A DNA stretch of 64,000 nucleotides from Bacillus timonensis (GTDB lineage: Bacteria > Bacillota > Bacilli > Bacillales > Bacillaceae_L), in NCBI GenBank assembly GCA_020171895.1, contig JAIVAN010000012.1, positions 1 to 64,000 on the forward strand, given 5' to 3'. Positions within the stretch are counted from its first letter, which is position 1, and the number at the start of each line of letters is the position of its first letter. Position numbers and translations under genes: made by a program. A model generated the notes under the pieces. It was not told where the DNA came from. It made no database searches and was given only the letters and a program-made list of their open reading frames with translations. Below, in pieces: positions 1 to 6,881 of this stretch.

Positions 1-447
1 ACAGGAACAAAATTCAACCTAGCAGGATCCCTAAAAGACAATGCCCTCGATTTAAGCGGTAGTAAGTTTATTAAAAAAGGTGGAAAATTAATAAAGTTAG
101 CTACGGCTAATAAGGGTACAGGTAATATTGTAAAAAATGGAACGAACGCATTTAAAAATTTTGATGTTACAAATGCATATGTTAAACCAAAACATCTCTC
201 TAATACGGGTGGTAATGGTGCGAAATTTCTTGGAAGTACAAAAGGAGAAGCAGAAGAAATCTTGCGTCAAGCTATGCGAAAAGGAGATATAAGTGATGTA
301 CTTGATAATGGTTTGACTAGACAAGGAAATCAGTCTTATGAAATTCTCATTAATGCAGGTAAACAAATTGGTACAAGAGGTGAACAAAGAATTAAGATAA
401 TTCTTTCTGATGATGGTGGGATGTTAAGTGCGTATCCAATAAAATAG
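1..447 (+). CDS. Polymorphic toxin, C-terminal part (cassette A, partial)
   Basis: The reading frame is open from the left edge to TAG at 445-447, so this is the 3' end of a larger gene. About 35 residues of linker lead to a joint reading A-N-K-G-T-G near residue 40 (DNA TAAGGGTACAGG at 111-122). This aligns with the R-T-K-G joint of the orphan cassettes downstream. The following ~105 residues form a basic toxin-like domain with G-T-R-G-E-Q-R and a terminal S-A-Y-P-I-K. I do not recognise the toxin family; a small RNase-like fold is possible but is inference. Unlike the orphan cassettes it has no IS110 tail at its joint, so it is probably the expressed host gene of the array. The immunity gene starts 23 bp downstream. 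Confidence 0.75.
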   Translation, partial: TGTKFNLAGSLKDNALDLSGSKFIKKGGKLIKLATANKGTGNIVKNGTNAFKNFDVTNAYVKPKHLSNTGGNGAKFLGSTKGEAEEILRQAMRKGDISDVLDNGLTRQGNQSYEILINAGKQIGTRGEQRIKIILSDDGGMLSAYPIK

Positions 448-470
448 TTGTGTGGGAGGTTGATGAAAAT

Positions 471-767
471 ATGATTGATGTCATGGAACGATTTTTAAAT
501 GATGAAATCTCATCTCAAGAACTTTACGAGGATATATTTTCTTTTATTAATTCTTTTCATATTAGGAACGGTGAGTTTGAAGGGAATTACTATATAATAA
601 AAAAAATGGATAGGGACAATTTTTTAATATATGCTGAAAATGTATTCCCTGATAACCACAGAGAAATACCATACAGTTTGTCTGTGTATAAAGAGGATTT
701 GCTTAAAGGTATAAACCATCACGCTAAATTAAATGGTTTATCTGTAATTAATAATTTGGACAATTAA
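471..767 (+). CDS. Probable immunity protein for toxin A
   Basis: A 98-residue acidic, soluble protein of unrecognised family, without signal peptide or membrane segment. ATG at 471 is preceded by GGGAGG at 454-459; an in-frame GTG at 450 is less likely because it lies upstream of that site. Its position directly after the toxin stop, small size and acidity match the usual toxin-immunity arrangement. A strong terminator follows at 781. The immunity role is inferred from context only. Confidence 0.65.
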   Translation: MIDVMERFLNDEISSQELYEDIFSFINSFHIRNGEFEGNYYIIKKMDRDNFLIYAENVFPDNHREIPYSLSVYKEDLLKGINHHAKLNGLSVINNLDN

Positions 768-780
768 GAAATGGATAAAT

Positions 781-819
781 ACCTTAAGGGGGATGTACTC
801 TCCTTAAGGTATTTTTTTT
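781..819 (+). terminator. Rho-independent terminator after immunity A
   Basis: Stem ACCTTAAGG / CCTTAAGGT with a short loop and a tail of eight T. The same CCTTAAGG stem type recurs at 7595 and 9031, defining one of two cassette-end classes. Confidence 0.8.
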
Positions 820-976
820 GGATGGAGTGCCGAATAAGCCGCTTGTTATTTAGAGAATAGTGATAACCCTAGTAAGCCCTATATGATGTTTTAACAAATT
901 CTTTAATACGTACAACACCTGTAAAACATATACCCTATTTAATAAATTTAATTTCGTGTAAATAACCTGAAAATCA

Positions 977-1060
977 TTAGATACTGCCATTCTTAATCTC
1001 GAATACTTTACCTTCGCTTTCTCCCCGCCTTTTAAATTTTTTCGCGACTTTTACGTACAT
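977..1060 (-). other. Conserved 27-codon small reading frame in spacer
   Basis: Starts M-Y-V-K-V-A-K-K-F-K and continues R-R-G-E-S-E-G-K-V-F, stop TAA. A frame of exactly the same length and similar sequence occurs in spacers 3 (5239-5322) and 5 (7794-7877), directly downstream of the Xre relic on the same strand. No clear ribosome site is seen. It may be a small gene or the remnant of a longer one. Confidence 0.4.
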
Positions 1061-1082
1061 GGCTCGATTATTATAGTGAGGA

Positions 1083-1270
1083 CTACTCCACCTCGATTAA
1101 CTCCTGAATGTCGATGTCTAACACTTTGCATACTGTTTCTAATGTCGATAGATAAACCCTGTCTGTCCACATTGTCTGAACAAAGATGACTTATCGTATT
1201 AGGGCGCAGCCCTGTCATTCGTGCCAATTCACGTTGTGAAAGGTCACATTCTTTGAGGATTTCCTTTTAC
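1083..1270 (-). pseudogene. Xre/HTH_26 regulator relic, spacer 1
   Basis: On the - strand this reads K-E-I-L-K-E...R-E-L-A-R-M-T-G-L-R-P-N-T-I-S-H-L-C, the helix-turn-helix of small Cro/C1 proteins, and ends in frame-shifted D-I-Q-E-L-I-E-V-E. A 4-bp duplication (CTGTCTGTCC on +) shifts the frame after D-N-V-D-R. The start codon is missing because the IS110 tail abuts the 5' end. Confidence 0.75.
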
Positions 1271-1280
1271 ACCTCATGTC

Positions 1281-1382
1281 ATGCCAGATCAAGTAGAAGC
1301 AAAAGCCAGTTAGTAAATAAAGGTGGCGGTGTTATTCAACTGTCACCTACTCTCATGTATAATTTTTGATAGAACTAAGGGT
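1281..1382 (+). mobile_element. IS110-family 3'-end relic before toxin B
   Basis: Reads M-P-D-Q-V-E-A-K-A-S-stop, closely matching M-P-E-Q-V-E-T-K-A-S-stop of the intact IS110 transposase at 11303. It is followed by the same right-end sequence (GGTGGCGGTGTTATTCAACT, then CACC) up to GAACTAAGGG. Only the last ~100 bp of the element is present. Confidence 0.8.
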
Positions 1383-1721
1383 AATGTTAAACCTGAAAAA
1401 ATTGTATGGCCTACTAACAATGGTTCAGTAGTCGGTACTGAGAAAAAAGTTGTTTTGCAAAAGGGTTATCAATTCGATAGATACGGTTTAAACGGGGGTT
1501 CATATGTATCACCTGTAGGGACTCCATATGGAATGCGGTCGTTAGCACCTGGAACTGAACTTAAGCCATATAAGACCTTTGAGGTAGTTAAATCAGTTAG
1601 AGGTGAGGGAAGTATTATTGCTCCTTGGTTTGATCAACCAGGAGGTGGTGTTCAAATTAAACTGAATAGTACAATCCAGGAATTATTAGATAATGGTAGT
1701 ATAAGAGAGGTGATAAAATAG
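1323..1721 (+). CDS. Orphan TNT-type NAD glycohydrolase toxin tip (cassette B)
   Basis: The first 14 residues are translated IS110 right end; the module proper begins at D-R-T-K-G. The rest matches the TNT (tuberculosis necrotizing toxin, DUF4237) fold: F-D-R-Y-G-L-N-G-G-S, S-P-V-G-T-P-Y, a middle segment Y-K-T-F-E-V-V, and A-P-W-F-D-Q-P-G-G-G-V-Q near the C-terminus, with the usual L-L-D-x-G-x-I-R-E end. TNT domains hydrolyse NAD(P)+ and kill target cells. The only start is a GTG (1323) inside the IS tail with a poor ribosome site, so the tip is probably silent until recombined onto a delivery gene. Its stop overlaps the GTG start of the next gene. Confidence 0.85.
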   Translation: MAVLFNCHLLSCIIFDRTKGNVKPEKIVWPTNNGSVVGTEKKVVLQKGYQFDRYGLNGGSYVSPVGTPYGMRSLAPGTELKPYKTFEVVKSVRGEGSIIAPWFDQPGGGVQIKLNSTIQELLDNGSIREVIK

Positions 1722-1963
1722 TGACGCTGTTTGAATTACAAGAATGTCTAAATAAAATGAAAGTACCTCAAGATTTTTATAGCTTAAATGGTGGATTACC
1801 CAATGAAGCATATTGTGTAGGTTATAACAATGGATATTGGGAAGTTTATTATAGTGAAAGAGGCATTAAAACAGACTTGAAAAAATTCAAGTCTGAAGAT
1901 GAAGCATGTATGTTTTTCTATAGTTCAATTTCCAAATTGTTGAGAGAAATGGGATTACTTTAA
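1721..1963 (+). CDS. Probable immunity protein for TNT toxin B
   Basis: An 80-residue soluble protein with GTG start overlapping the toxin stop (TAGTG), so the two are translationally coupled; AGAGAGGTG just upstream can serve as ribosome site. Aromatic-rich middle (W-E-V-Y-Y-S-E-R-G) followed by a helical C-terminus. I do not recognise the family. Position directly after a TNT tip makes an NADase inhibitor the natural reading. Confidence 0.7.
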   Translation: MTLFELQECLNKMKVPQDFYSLNGGLPNEAYCVGYNNGYWEVYYSERGIKTDLKKFKSEDEACMFFYSSISKLLREMGLL

Positions 1964-2007
1964 TCCTATTTATAGCAAATATCGAAAATATTCATTAGAA
2001 TTAAATT

Positions 2008-2048
2008 GAAACCTTGATAGGGTAAAGACCTTACAAGGTTTCTTTTTT
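2008..2048 (+). terminator. Terminator after immunity B
   Basis: Stem GAAACCTTG / CAAGGTTTC followed by a T run. This CCTTG/CAAGG stem recurs at 5033, 6276 and 8754 and as a half copy at 3668. Confidence 0.8.
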
Positions 2049-2157
2049 GTGGGGTTACCTAGTGACGAGTAAAGCGATTTTTATTAAGAAGATAAGAGCA
2101 TTGTTTAAGGACGAGGGGACAAACGGTTTCTTACACCTATGATTTCAGAAAATCTAA

Positions 2158-3057
2158 TACACCCACAATGCAAATGGCAAACTCATCAGCTTGAATCTAA
2201 ACGGAATTGAATATTACTATATTCGTAACTTACAAGGAGACATTACAGGACTACTTGATAAGAATGGTGTACAAGTTGTATCCTATCCCTATGATACGAG
2301 GGGGAAACTCCTAAGTATCAGTGGTACACAGGCAAGTACAGTCGGAGAAAAGAATCCGTACCGATATCGTGGATATCGTTATGATAGTGAAACTGGATTG
2401 TATTATCTAAATGCAAGATACTATAACCCGGAATGGGGAAGTTTCTTGAATGCAGATCGTTATCGAGGAAGTACTGGGGAACTTTTATCCCATAATGTTT
2501 TTGCGTATTCTCTAAATAACCCTGTGATGTTTAAAGATCCCTCTGGCTATATTGCTGAAACAGCATTAGATGCATCGTTCGCGGCAATTGACTTGTATAC
2601 CTATGTGAACGATCCAAGTTGAGCAAATGCAGGGATGGCGGCTTGGAGTATAGCAGCAACAATGATTCCAATGGACCCAGTTTCGTATGTGAAACATGCG
2701 GCTGATTTTGGTGCTGACATAGCTAAGGGTAAGGGAAAACCTGATGTTGAAGTAACTATACCTAGTAATAGATATCCTGAAACCAGTAAGCATATCCAAG
2801 ACGCACAAAAAGCAGGTCATCCAGACATATTAACCATTGACCGTTCAGGTGCAAAATTACGGAGAAAAGATAGCTTAAGCAGTCTTGATAAAGTTTCAGG
2901 GAAGGATTTAGATGAATACCCACCAGCAATGTTTAAAGAGGGTGGTATGGGTGCAAGTGTAAGACCTGTTAGTCCATCTGATAACCGAGGAGCAGGTGCT
3001 TATTTAGGGAATAAGTTAAGAAATTATCCAGATGGAACAAGAGTAAGACTTAAATAA
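2158..3057 (+). pseudogene. WapA-type RHS core with NucA/NucB DNase toxin, broken
   Basis: The frame from 2158 encodes a typical RHS core end: Y-Y-I-R-N-L-Q-G-D-I, Y-R-Y-R-G-Y-R-Y-D, E-T-G-L-Y-Y-L, A-R-Y-Y-N-P-E-W-G and the terminal N-P-V-M-F-K-D-P-S-G. An in-frame TGA at 2620-2622 (expected Trp) interrupts it. Frame continues at 2635 (M-A-A-W) into a NucA/NucB-type DNase domain with D-R-S-G-A-K-L-R-R, E-Y-P-P-A-M-F-K-E-G-G, S-P-S-D-N-R-G-A-G and a final Y-P-D-G-T-R-V. Upstream, in another frame, T-Y-D-F-R-K-S-N suggests an additional frameshift. The part 2635-3057 could still be made separately (ATG at 2635, weak upstream site). This cassette lacks the IS110 tail and R-T-K-G joint. Confidence 0.85.
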
Positions 3058-3072
3058 TGGAGGGATTATATA

Positions 3073-3540
3073 ATGAGTGAGTTTTCTTTTGAAACTGAAA
3101 TATTTTATTCACAGATTGCATTGTTTCAGTATGGAATTGATAACCCTTTTAATGATTGGAATGAACTTCATGTAAATCAAGGATTTTCGTGGAGAGATGG
3201 TTCAGTTTCCTTTGGGACGCTATCTAGTGATGGTGATTGTAAGATTACTGTGAAGTTGACTAAAAAAGTAGAAACTGATGGTGATGTAATAAGAGCGATT
3301 GTTGTTCCGTTCAAAGTTAAAAAGGGTGGCATAGAGATAGGTTCAGTAATGGAAACAGTTGCAATTGATATACCTGAAGGCAATTATGAACTATTGTTTA
3401 CAGCTAAAAATGTAAATAGCACAGAGCACTATACATTTTCATTTATAGAAAGTGAAAATCCCATTGCAAAAGTTTTAAAAGCAGACGATGAATTAAATTT
3501 ACCTGATAATTTATTAATGAAAGCAAATCCAGCTATATAA
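3073..3540 (+). CDS. ComJ-like nuclease inhibitor (immunity to NucA toxin)
   Basis: A 155-residue acidic soluble protein starting S-E-F-S-F-E-T-E-I-F-Y-S-Q, resembling competence protein ComJ, the known inhibitor of the NucA DNase in Bacillus. Internal features are F-S-W-R-D-G-S-V-S-F-G near residue 37 and a conserved A-I-D-I-P-E-G-N-Y near 98. ATG at 3073 has GGAGGG ten bases upstream. It lies 15 bp after the NucA toxin stop, so the nucA/comJ partnership is reused here as a toxin-immunity pair. Confidence 0.8.
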   Translation: MSEFSFETEIFYSQIALFQYGIDNPFNDWNELHVNQGFSWRDGSVSFGTLSSDGDCKITVKLTKKVETDGDVIRAIVVPFKVKKGGIEIGSVMETVAIDIPEGNYELLFTAKNVNSTEHYTFSFIESENPIAKVLKADDELNLPDNLLMKANPAI

Positions 3541-3548
3541 AATTTATT

Positions 3549-3581
3549 GGACGGCTAATTCTGTGTTAGCTGTCCTTTTTT
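3549..3581 (+). terminator. Terminator after ComJ-like gene
   Basis: Imperfect stem GGACGGCTAA / TTAGCTGTCC with a TTCTG-type loop and a six-T tail. Confidence 0.75.
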
Positions 3582-3960
3582 AGTGTACGGAGTGTCGAAT
3601 AAACTACTCCTTATATAGAGCATAATTAAAATCCATATAATCCATGTATAATGTTTTTTAAAAATGATTTCAAGGTTTCTTTTTTGTTGGTGGGGCTACC
3701 CAGTGACAAATAGTTTAATTATTATACAGAGAATAAGAGTAACTCCTGTTAGCCCTATATTATTTTTTTACGAATTATATAGTACGCACAACACCTTTAA
3801 AACATATACCCTATTTACGCTTTATGTTGATAAGCAAATAACCTTAATAATATCAGTTACCACCATTTCAATTCTTCAAAACCTTACCTTCACTTTCTCC
3901 CTGCCTTTTAAATTTTTTCGCAACTTTTACGTACATAGAACGATTAATACAGTAAGAGGA

Positions 3961-4163
3961 CTACTCCACCTCAATTAACTCCTGAATGTCGATGTCTAAT
4001 TCTTTGCATACCTTTTCTAAAGTCGATAGATAAATCCCGTCCACATTGTCTGAACAAAAATGGCTGATTGTATTATAAAGAATCCCTGTCATTCGTGCCT
4101 ATTCACGTAGTGATAGGTTGCGTTTTTTAAGGATCTCATTAAGTTTGTTTGATATTAGCTGTT
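3961..4163 (-). pseudogene. Xre/HTH_26 regulator relic, spacer 2
   Basis: The - strand reads I-S-N-K-L-N-E-I-L-K-K-R-N-L-S-L-R-E, then a stop where other copies have L, then A-R-M-T-G. The start codon has been lost (CTA in place of ATG). Confidence 0.7.
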
Positions 4164-4185
4164 ATATATTAAGACACCTTATGTC

Positions 4186-4285
4186 ATGCCATTCAAGTAG
4201 AAACAAAAGCTATTTAGTAAATAAAGGTGGCGGTGTTATACAACTGTCATCTTCTCTCATGTATAATTTTAGATAGAACTAAGGG
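4186..4285 (+). mobile_element. IS110-family 3'-end relic before toxin C
   Basis: Encodes Y-V-M-P-F-Q-V-E-T-K-A-I-stop with the preceding K-T-P, then the GGTGGCGGTGTTATACAACT right-end segment and GAACTAAGGG. Confidence 0.75.
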
Positions 4286-4613
4286 TACGGGTAAATATGT
4301 ATCTAATATGAATGCAACTGATATACTATGGAAAGCAAAAAGTGCATCTAAAGGAAATACAACCATTGGAAGTGCTTCAAGACAAGAAGCGTGGAAAGCT
4401 GGGAAAGCATGGGTTGGACCAAATGCAAATCCAATATACAAGAAGAAAACAGGTGAGTTAATGGGCTATAATAGCCTTGACGGTTCTAGAACTTTTAGAC
4501 TTGATTTCAAGCCCAAAGAGAATATGGTTAGAGCAAACTTTCAGGAGTTTACTAGAAAATGGGGGGATGGAAGATGGATTCCTGTGAAAAATGCCCACAT
4601 TGATATTAAGTAA
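4227..4613 (+). CDS. Orphan polymorphic toxin tip (cassette C)
   Basis: After the IS110-derived leader and D-R-T-K-G-T-G, ~108 residues form an unrecognised toxin-like domain rich in Lys, Trp and Asn. Visible landmarks are W-V-G-P-N-A-N-P, G-S-R-T-F-R-L-D-F-K-P, V-R-A-N-F-Q-E-F and the end N-A-H-I-D-I. The paired His/Asn/Arg near the end suggest a nuclease, but I cannot name the family. The GTG start lies inside the IS tail without a good ribosome site, so expression as such is doubtful. Imm8-like gene follows 17 bp later. Confidence 0.7.
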   Translation: MAVLYNCHLLSCIILDRTKGTGKYVSNMNATDILWKAKSASKGNTTIGSASRQEAWKAGKAWVGPNANPIYKKKTGELMGYNSLDGSRTFRLDFKPKENMVRANFQEFTRKWGDGRWIPVKNAHIDIK

Positions 4614-4630
4614 AAAGGAGTAATATACCT

Positions 4631-4972
4631 ATGATTGAACTCGAAATTGTATCACTTTCTATCAGAAGTGAAGATTATGGGAATGAACTTGATGATTTTA
4701 CAATTGACATTCAAGTAGATATTGGACCAAAAGAAGGTGAAGGTTCAGAAACATTCTCATTAACTGTATGTAGTCCTAAAAGACTCGAAAAAACATTAAA
4801 AGAAAGACCATATGAGGTTGAAATAGGTAGAGGCCTTTTAATAATGGTTGATTTTAATATTGATGTTATTGAAAATACAATAATTAAGATAATTGATAAC
4901 TGTAAAAGACCAACATGGGAGGCGGTTTCACAAGCATTGTCTACCTATTTTTATGGAGAGTTTGATATTTAA
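4631..4972 (+). CDS. Imm8-like immunity protein for toxin C
   Basis: A 113-residue acidic protein. The block I-D-I-Q-V-D-I-G-P-K-E-G-E-G-S-E-T-F-S followed by C-S-P-K-R-L matches the diagnostic G-P-K-G...E-S-F...C-S/T-P-K-W-L segment of the Immunity protein 8 family, with a helical C-terminal half. ATG at 4631 is preceded by AAAAAGGAG. It probably binds and blocks the upstream toxin. Confidence 0.75.
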   Translation: MIELEIVSLSIRSEDYGNELDDFTIDIQVDIGPKEGEGSETFSLTVCSPKRLEKTLKERPYEVEIGRGLLIMVDFNIDVIENTIIKIIDNCKRPTWEAVSQALSTYFYGEFDI

Positions 4973-5032
4973 TAGATGAGCCTTGATTATTAGCAAAGTA
5001 ATTTGAAAGAATAAATATTTGAGTGCAATTGG

Positions 5033-5072
5033 AAAACCTTGATTGGCTAATGCCTTTCAAGGTTTCTCATTT
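5033..5072 (+). terminator. Terminator after immunity C
   Basis: Stem AAACCTTGA / TCAAGGTTT with loop TTGGCTAATGCCTT and a T-rich tail. Confidence 0.75.
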
Positions 5073-5238
5073 TGTGAAGGGCTACCTAGTGTCGATTAAA
5101 CCAATTTTTTATTAATAGGAAAAGTGTAATTATCTTAACCTCTATATGATGTTTTAACAAATTATATAGACGTACAATACCGTTGAAACGTATGACCTAT
5201 TTAATGTATTTTAACTCATGAATATACTCATAAAATCA

Positions 5239-5322
5239 TCAGTTACCACCATTTTCATTCACCAAAACCTTACCTTCACTTTCTCCCTGCCTTTTAAATA
5301 TTTTCGCAACTTTGTTGTACAT
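5239..5322 (-). other. Conserved 27-codon small reading frame in spacer 3
   Basis: M-Y-N-K-V-A-K-I-F-K-R-Q-G-E-S-E-G-K-V-L, same length and position as the frames at 977 and 7794. In this copy the frameshift in the Xre relic puts both in one open frame. Confidence 0.4.
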
Positions 5323-5345
5323 AGAACGATTACTAGTGTGAGAGG

Positions 5346-5528
5346 CTACTCCACCTCGATTAACTCTTGAATGTCGATATCTAACACTTTGCATACTGTT
5401 TCTAATGTTGATAGATACACTCGGTCCACGTTGTCTGAACAAAGATGGCTGATTGTAATAGGACGTAGCCCTGTCATTCTTGCTAACTCACGTTGTGATA
5501 GGTCACGTTCTTTGAAGATTTTCTTTTA
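5346..5528 (-). pseudogene. Xre/HTH_26 regulator relic, spacer 3
   Basis: Same helix-turn-helix segment as the other copies on the - strand. The start is missing next to the IS110 tail, and the region after D-N-V-D-R is frame-shifted. Confidence 0.7.
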
Positions 5529-5539
5529 CACCTCATGTC

Positions 5540-5640
5540 ATGCCAGATCAAGTAGAAGCAAAAGCTAGTTAGTAAATAAAGGTGGCGGTGTTATACAACT
5601 GTCACCTTTTCCATATATAATTTTAGATAGAACTAAGGGT
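5540..5640 (+). mobile_element. IS110-family 3'-end relic before toxin D
   Basis: M-P-D-Q-V-E-A-K-A-S-stop plus the right-end segment and GAACTAAGGG. A 3-bp difference around CCATATATAA changes the frame relative to the joint. Confidence 0.75.
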
Positions 5641-5862
5641 ACGGGTAAAAATAGTGGTCAGTTAAAGTTAGATTTACAATTCTTTGCAAAAAAGAAGGAT
5701 ATAAAACAAATTGAATCTATCTCTAAAGAATTTAAAATGACACCTCAACAACGAAGAGATTATGGAGACTATATTGAAAGTCTTAAAGAGCTAGTACCTA
5801 ATAATAAAAATTTCTCTTACAAGGAATTACGAAAAATTGCAAAAGAGTTTATGGAGGAGTGA
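5626..5862 (+). CDS. Orphan polymorphic toxin tip (cassette D), no start codon
   Basis: From D-R-T-K-G-T-G at 5626 to TGA at 5860-5862 the frame encodes ~78 residues: K-L-D-L-Q-F-F-A-K-K-K-D-I-K-Q-I, then M-T-P-Q-Q-R-R-D-Y-G-D-Y-I-E and Y-K-E-L-R-K-I-A-K-E-F. It is a small, Lys-rich, helical warhead that I have a sense of having seen in other toxins but cannot name. Upstream the frame is open only to 5569 and has no ATG, GTG or TTG before the joint, so it cannot be translated alone. It is the clearest silent cassette in the array. The immunity ATG lies 3 bp after its stop. Confidence 0.65.
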   Translation, partial: DRTKGTGKNSGQLKLDLQFFAKKKDIKQIESISKEFKMTPQQRRDYGDYIESLKELVPNNKNFSYKELRKIAKEFMEE

Positions 5863-5864
5863 CG

Positions 5865-6269
5865 ATGATTGATAGCGGTAGTTGTAGTTTAATAATTAAA
5901 GGAGAAGGATTGGACTTTAGTGAAATTTCTAAGACACTTAAAATAAATCCTACAAGAGAAATGAGAAAAGGTGTCGTTTACAGTTCTATTTTTGGTCCGA
6001 ATAAAGAAGATTTTTGGATTTATGAATTGAAGGTCAATGAAAATCAAAGTCCAAATGATACCCTTTCAACTCTCTTATCTTATCTGTCTCATTCAAAACA
6101 ATTTATTGTGATGTTAAGCAAGTCTCATAATGTTTCAATAAAATGCTATATTCAATCTTCTATGGCTCAGATTGGTTTCGATTTATCACCCCCAACGATA
6201 GTTGAATTATCGAAGTTGAATGTTAAATTGGAATTTTCAATTCTTTCTTGGGGTGGAGTAGAGGGTTAA
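5865..6269 (+). CDS. DUF4279-type immunity protein for toxin D
   Basis: A 134-residue soluble protein of the DUF4279 type: beta strand S-C-S-L-I-I-K-G, then L-D-F-S-E-I-S-K-T-L-K-I-N-P-T near residue 16, G-V-V-Y near 38, F-W-I-Y-E-L near 53 and a long helix with the later G-F-D-L-S-P. ATG at 5865 is chosen over GTG at 5859 because GGAGG (5853-5857) lies seven bases before it. DUF4279 proteins are frequent partners of polymorphic toxins; the immunity role is inferred. Confidence 0.75.
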   Translation: MIDSGSCSLIIKGEGLDFSEISKTLKINPTREMRKGVVYSSIFGPNKEDFWIYELKVNENQSPNDTLSTLLSYLSHSKQFIVMLSKSHNVSIKCYIQSSMAQIGFDLSPPTIVELSKLNVKLEFSILSWGGVEG

Positions 6270-6275
6270 TAACAT

Positions 6276-6318
6276 AAAAACCTTGATTGGTTAAATGCTT
6301 TTCAAGGTTTCTTTCTTG
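6276..6318 (+). terminator. Terminator after immunity D
   Basis: Stem AAAACCTTGA / TCAAGGTTTC with loop TTGGTTAAATGCTTT and T-rich tail. Confidence 0.75.
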
Positions 6319-6586
6319 TTAGTGGAGCTACCCAGAGGCGAATAGTGCATTTTTTTTGCAGAGAATATGAGTAAACCCTGTAAGCCCTATATTATATTTT
6401 TATTATTTATATAGTACATACAACACCTTAAAACGTATGCCCTATTTACTCTTTATTTTTGTTAAGCAAATAACCATATATCATCAGTTACCACCATTCT
6501 TATCCTAAAATACTTTACCTTTGCTTTCTGCATGTCTTTAAAATATTTTTGCAACTTTTACGTACATGGAACGATTATAGTGAGGA

Positions 6587-6770
6587 CTACTCCACCTCGA
6601 TTAACTCCTGAATGTCGATGTCTAACGCTTTTCATACCGCTTCTAATGTCGATAGATAAACCCTGTCCACGTTGTCTGAACAAAGAGTGCTTATTGTATT
6701 AGGGTGAAGCCCTGTCATTCTTGCTAACTCACGTTGTGATAGGTCAAGTTCTTTGAGGATTTCCTTTTAC
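6587..6770 (-). pseudogene. Xre/HTH_26 regulator relic, spacer 4
   Basis: The - strand carries the R-E-L-A-R-M-T-G...P-N-T-I-S segment and the D-I-Q-E-L-I-E-V-E end, without a start codon and with substitutions in the recognition helix region. Confidence 0.65.
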
Positions 6771-6780
6771 ACCTCATGTC

Positions 6781-6881
6781 ATGCCAGATCAAGTAGAAGC
6801 AAAAGCAAGTTAGTAAATAAAGGTGGCGGTGTTATACAACTGTCACCTACTCTCATGTATAATTTTTGATAGAACTAAGGG
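6781..6881 (+). mobile_element. IS110-family 3'-end relic before toxin E
   Basis: M-P-D-Q-V-E-A-K-A-S-stop, then the GGTGGCGGTGTTATACAACT right end and GAACTAAGGG. Confidence 0.8.

Larger units (their letters stand above)
820..1382 (+). repeat. Cassette spacer repeat, copy 1
   Basis: About 560 bp repeated between all toxin cassettes. In order: GGAGTGCCGAATAA, a segment with TAAGCCCTATATGATG, a segment with CAACACC and GTATACCCTATTTA, an antisense 27-codon frame, an antisense Xre gene relic, then the IS110 tail and joint. No ordinary + strand gene is visible before the joint. Confidence 0.85.
3582..4285 (+). repeat. Cassette spacer repeat, copy 2 (long form)
   Basis: About 700 bp, longer than other spacers. 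It starts with GGAGTGTCGAATAA, then at 3668 meets TTTCAAGGTTTCTTTTTTG and GGGGCTACCCAGTGAC, which are the second half of the other cassette-end class. It therefore looks like a fusion of two spacers after loss of a cassette between them. The rest follows the usual order. Confidence 0.75.
5073..5640 (+). repeat. Cassette spacer repeat, copy 3
   Basis: Same order as copy 1 but of the GGCTACCTAGTG entry class. Ends at the joint before toxin D. Confidence 0.85.
6319..6881 (+). repeat. Cassette spacer repeat, copy 4
   Basis: Same organisation as copies 1 and 3, entry class GGAGCTACCCAGAGG. Confidence 0.85.

Noticed and set aside
97-387. 96-codon frame on the - strand inside toxin A
   Set aside because: Antisense shadow of a well-supported coding frame; Phe/Ser/Ile-rich, no ribosome site.
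3664-3978. 104-codon + strand frame in spacer 2
   Set aside because: Lies in repeated spacer DNA, is not conserved in other spacer copies and overlaps a terminator remnant and the Xre relic.
5239-5442. 67-codon - strand frame as one gene
   Set aside because: It is a chance fusion of the frame-shifted Xre relic with the 27-codon frame.
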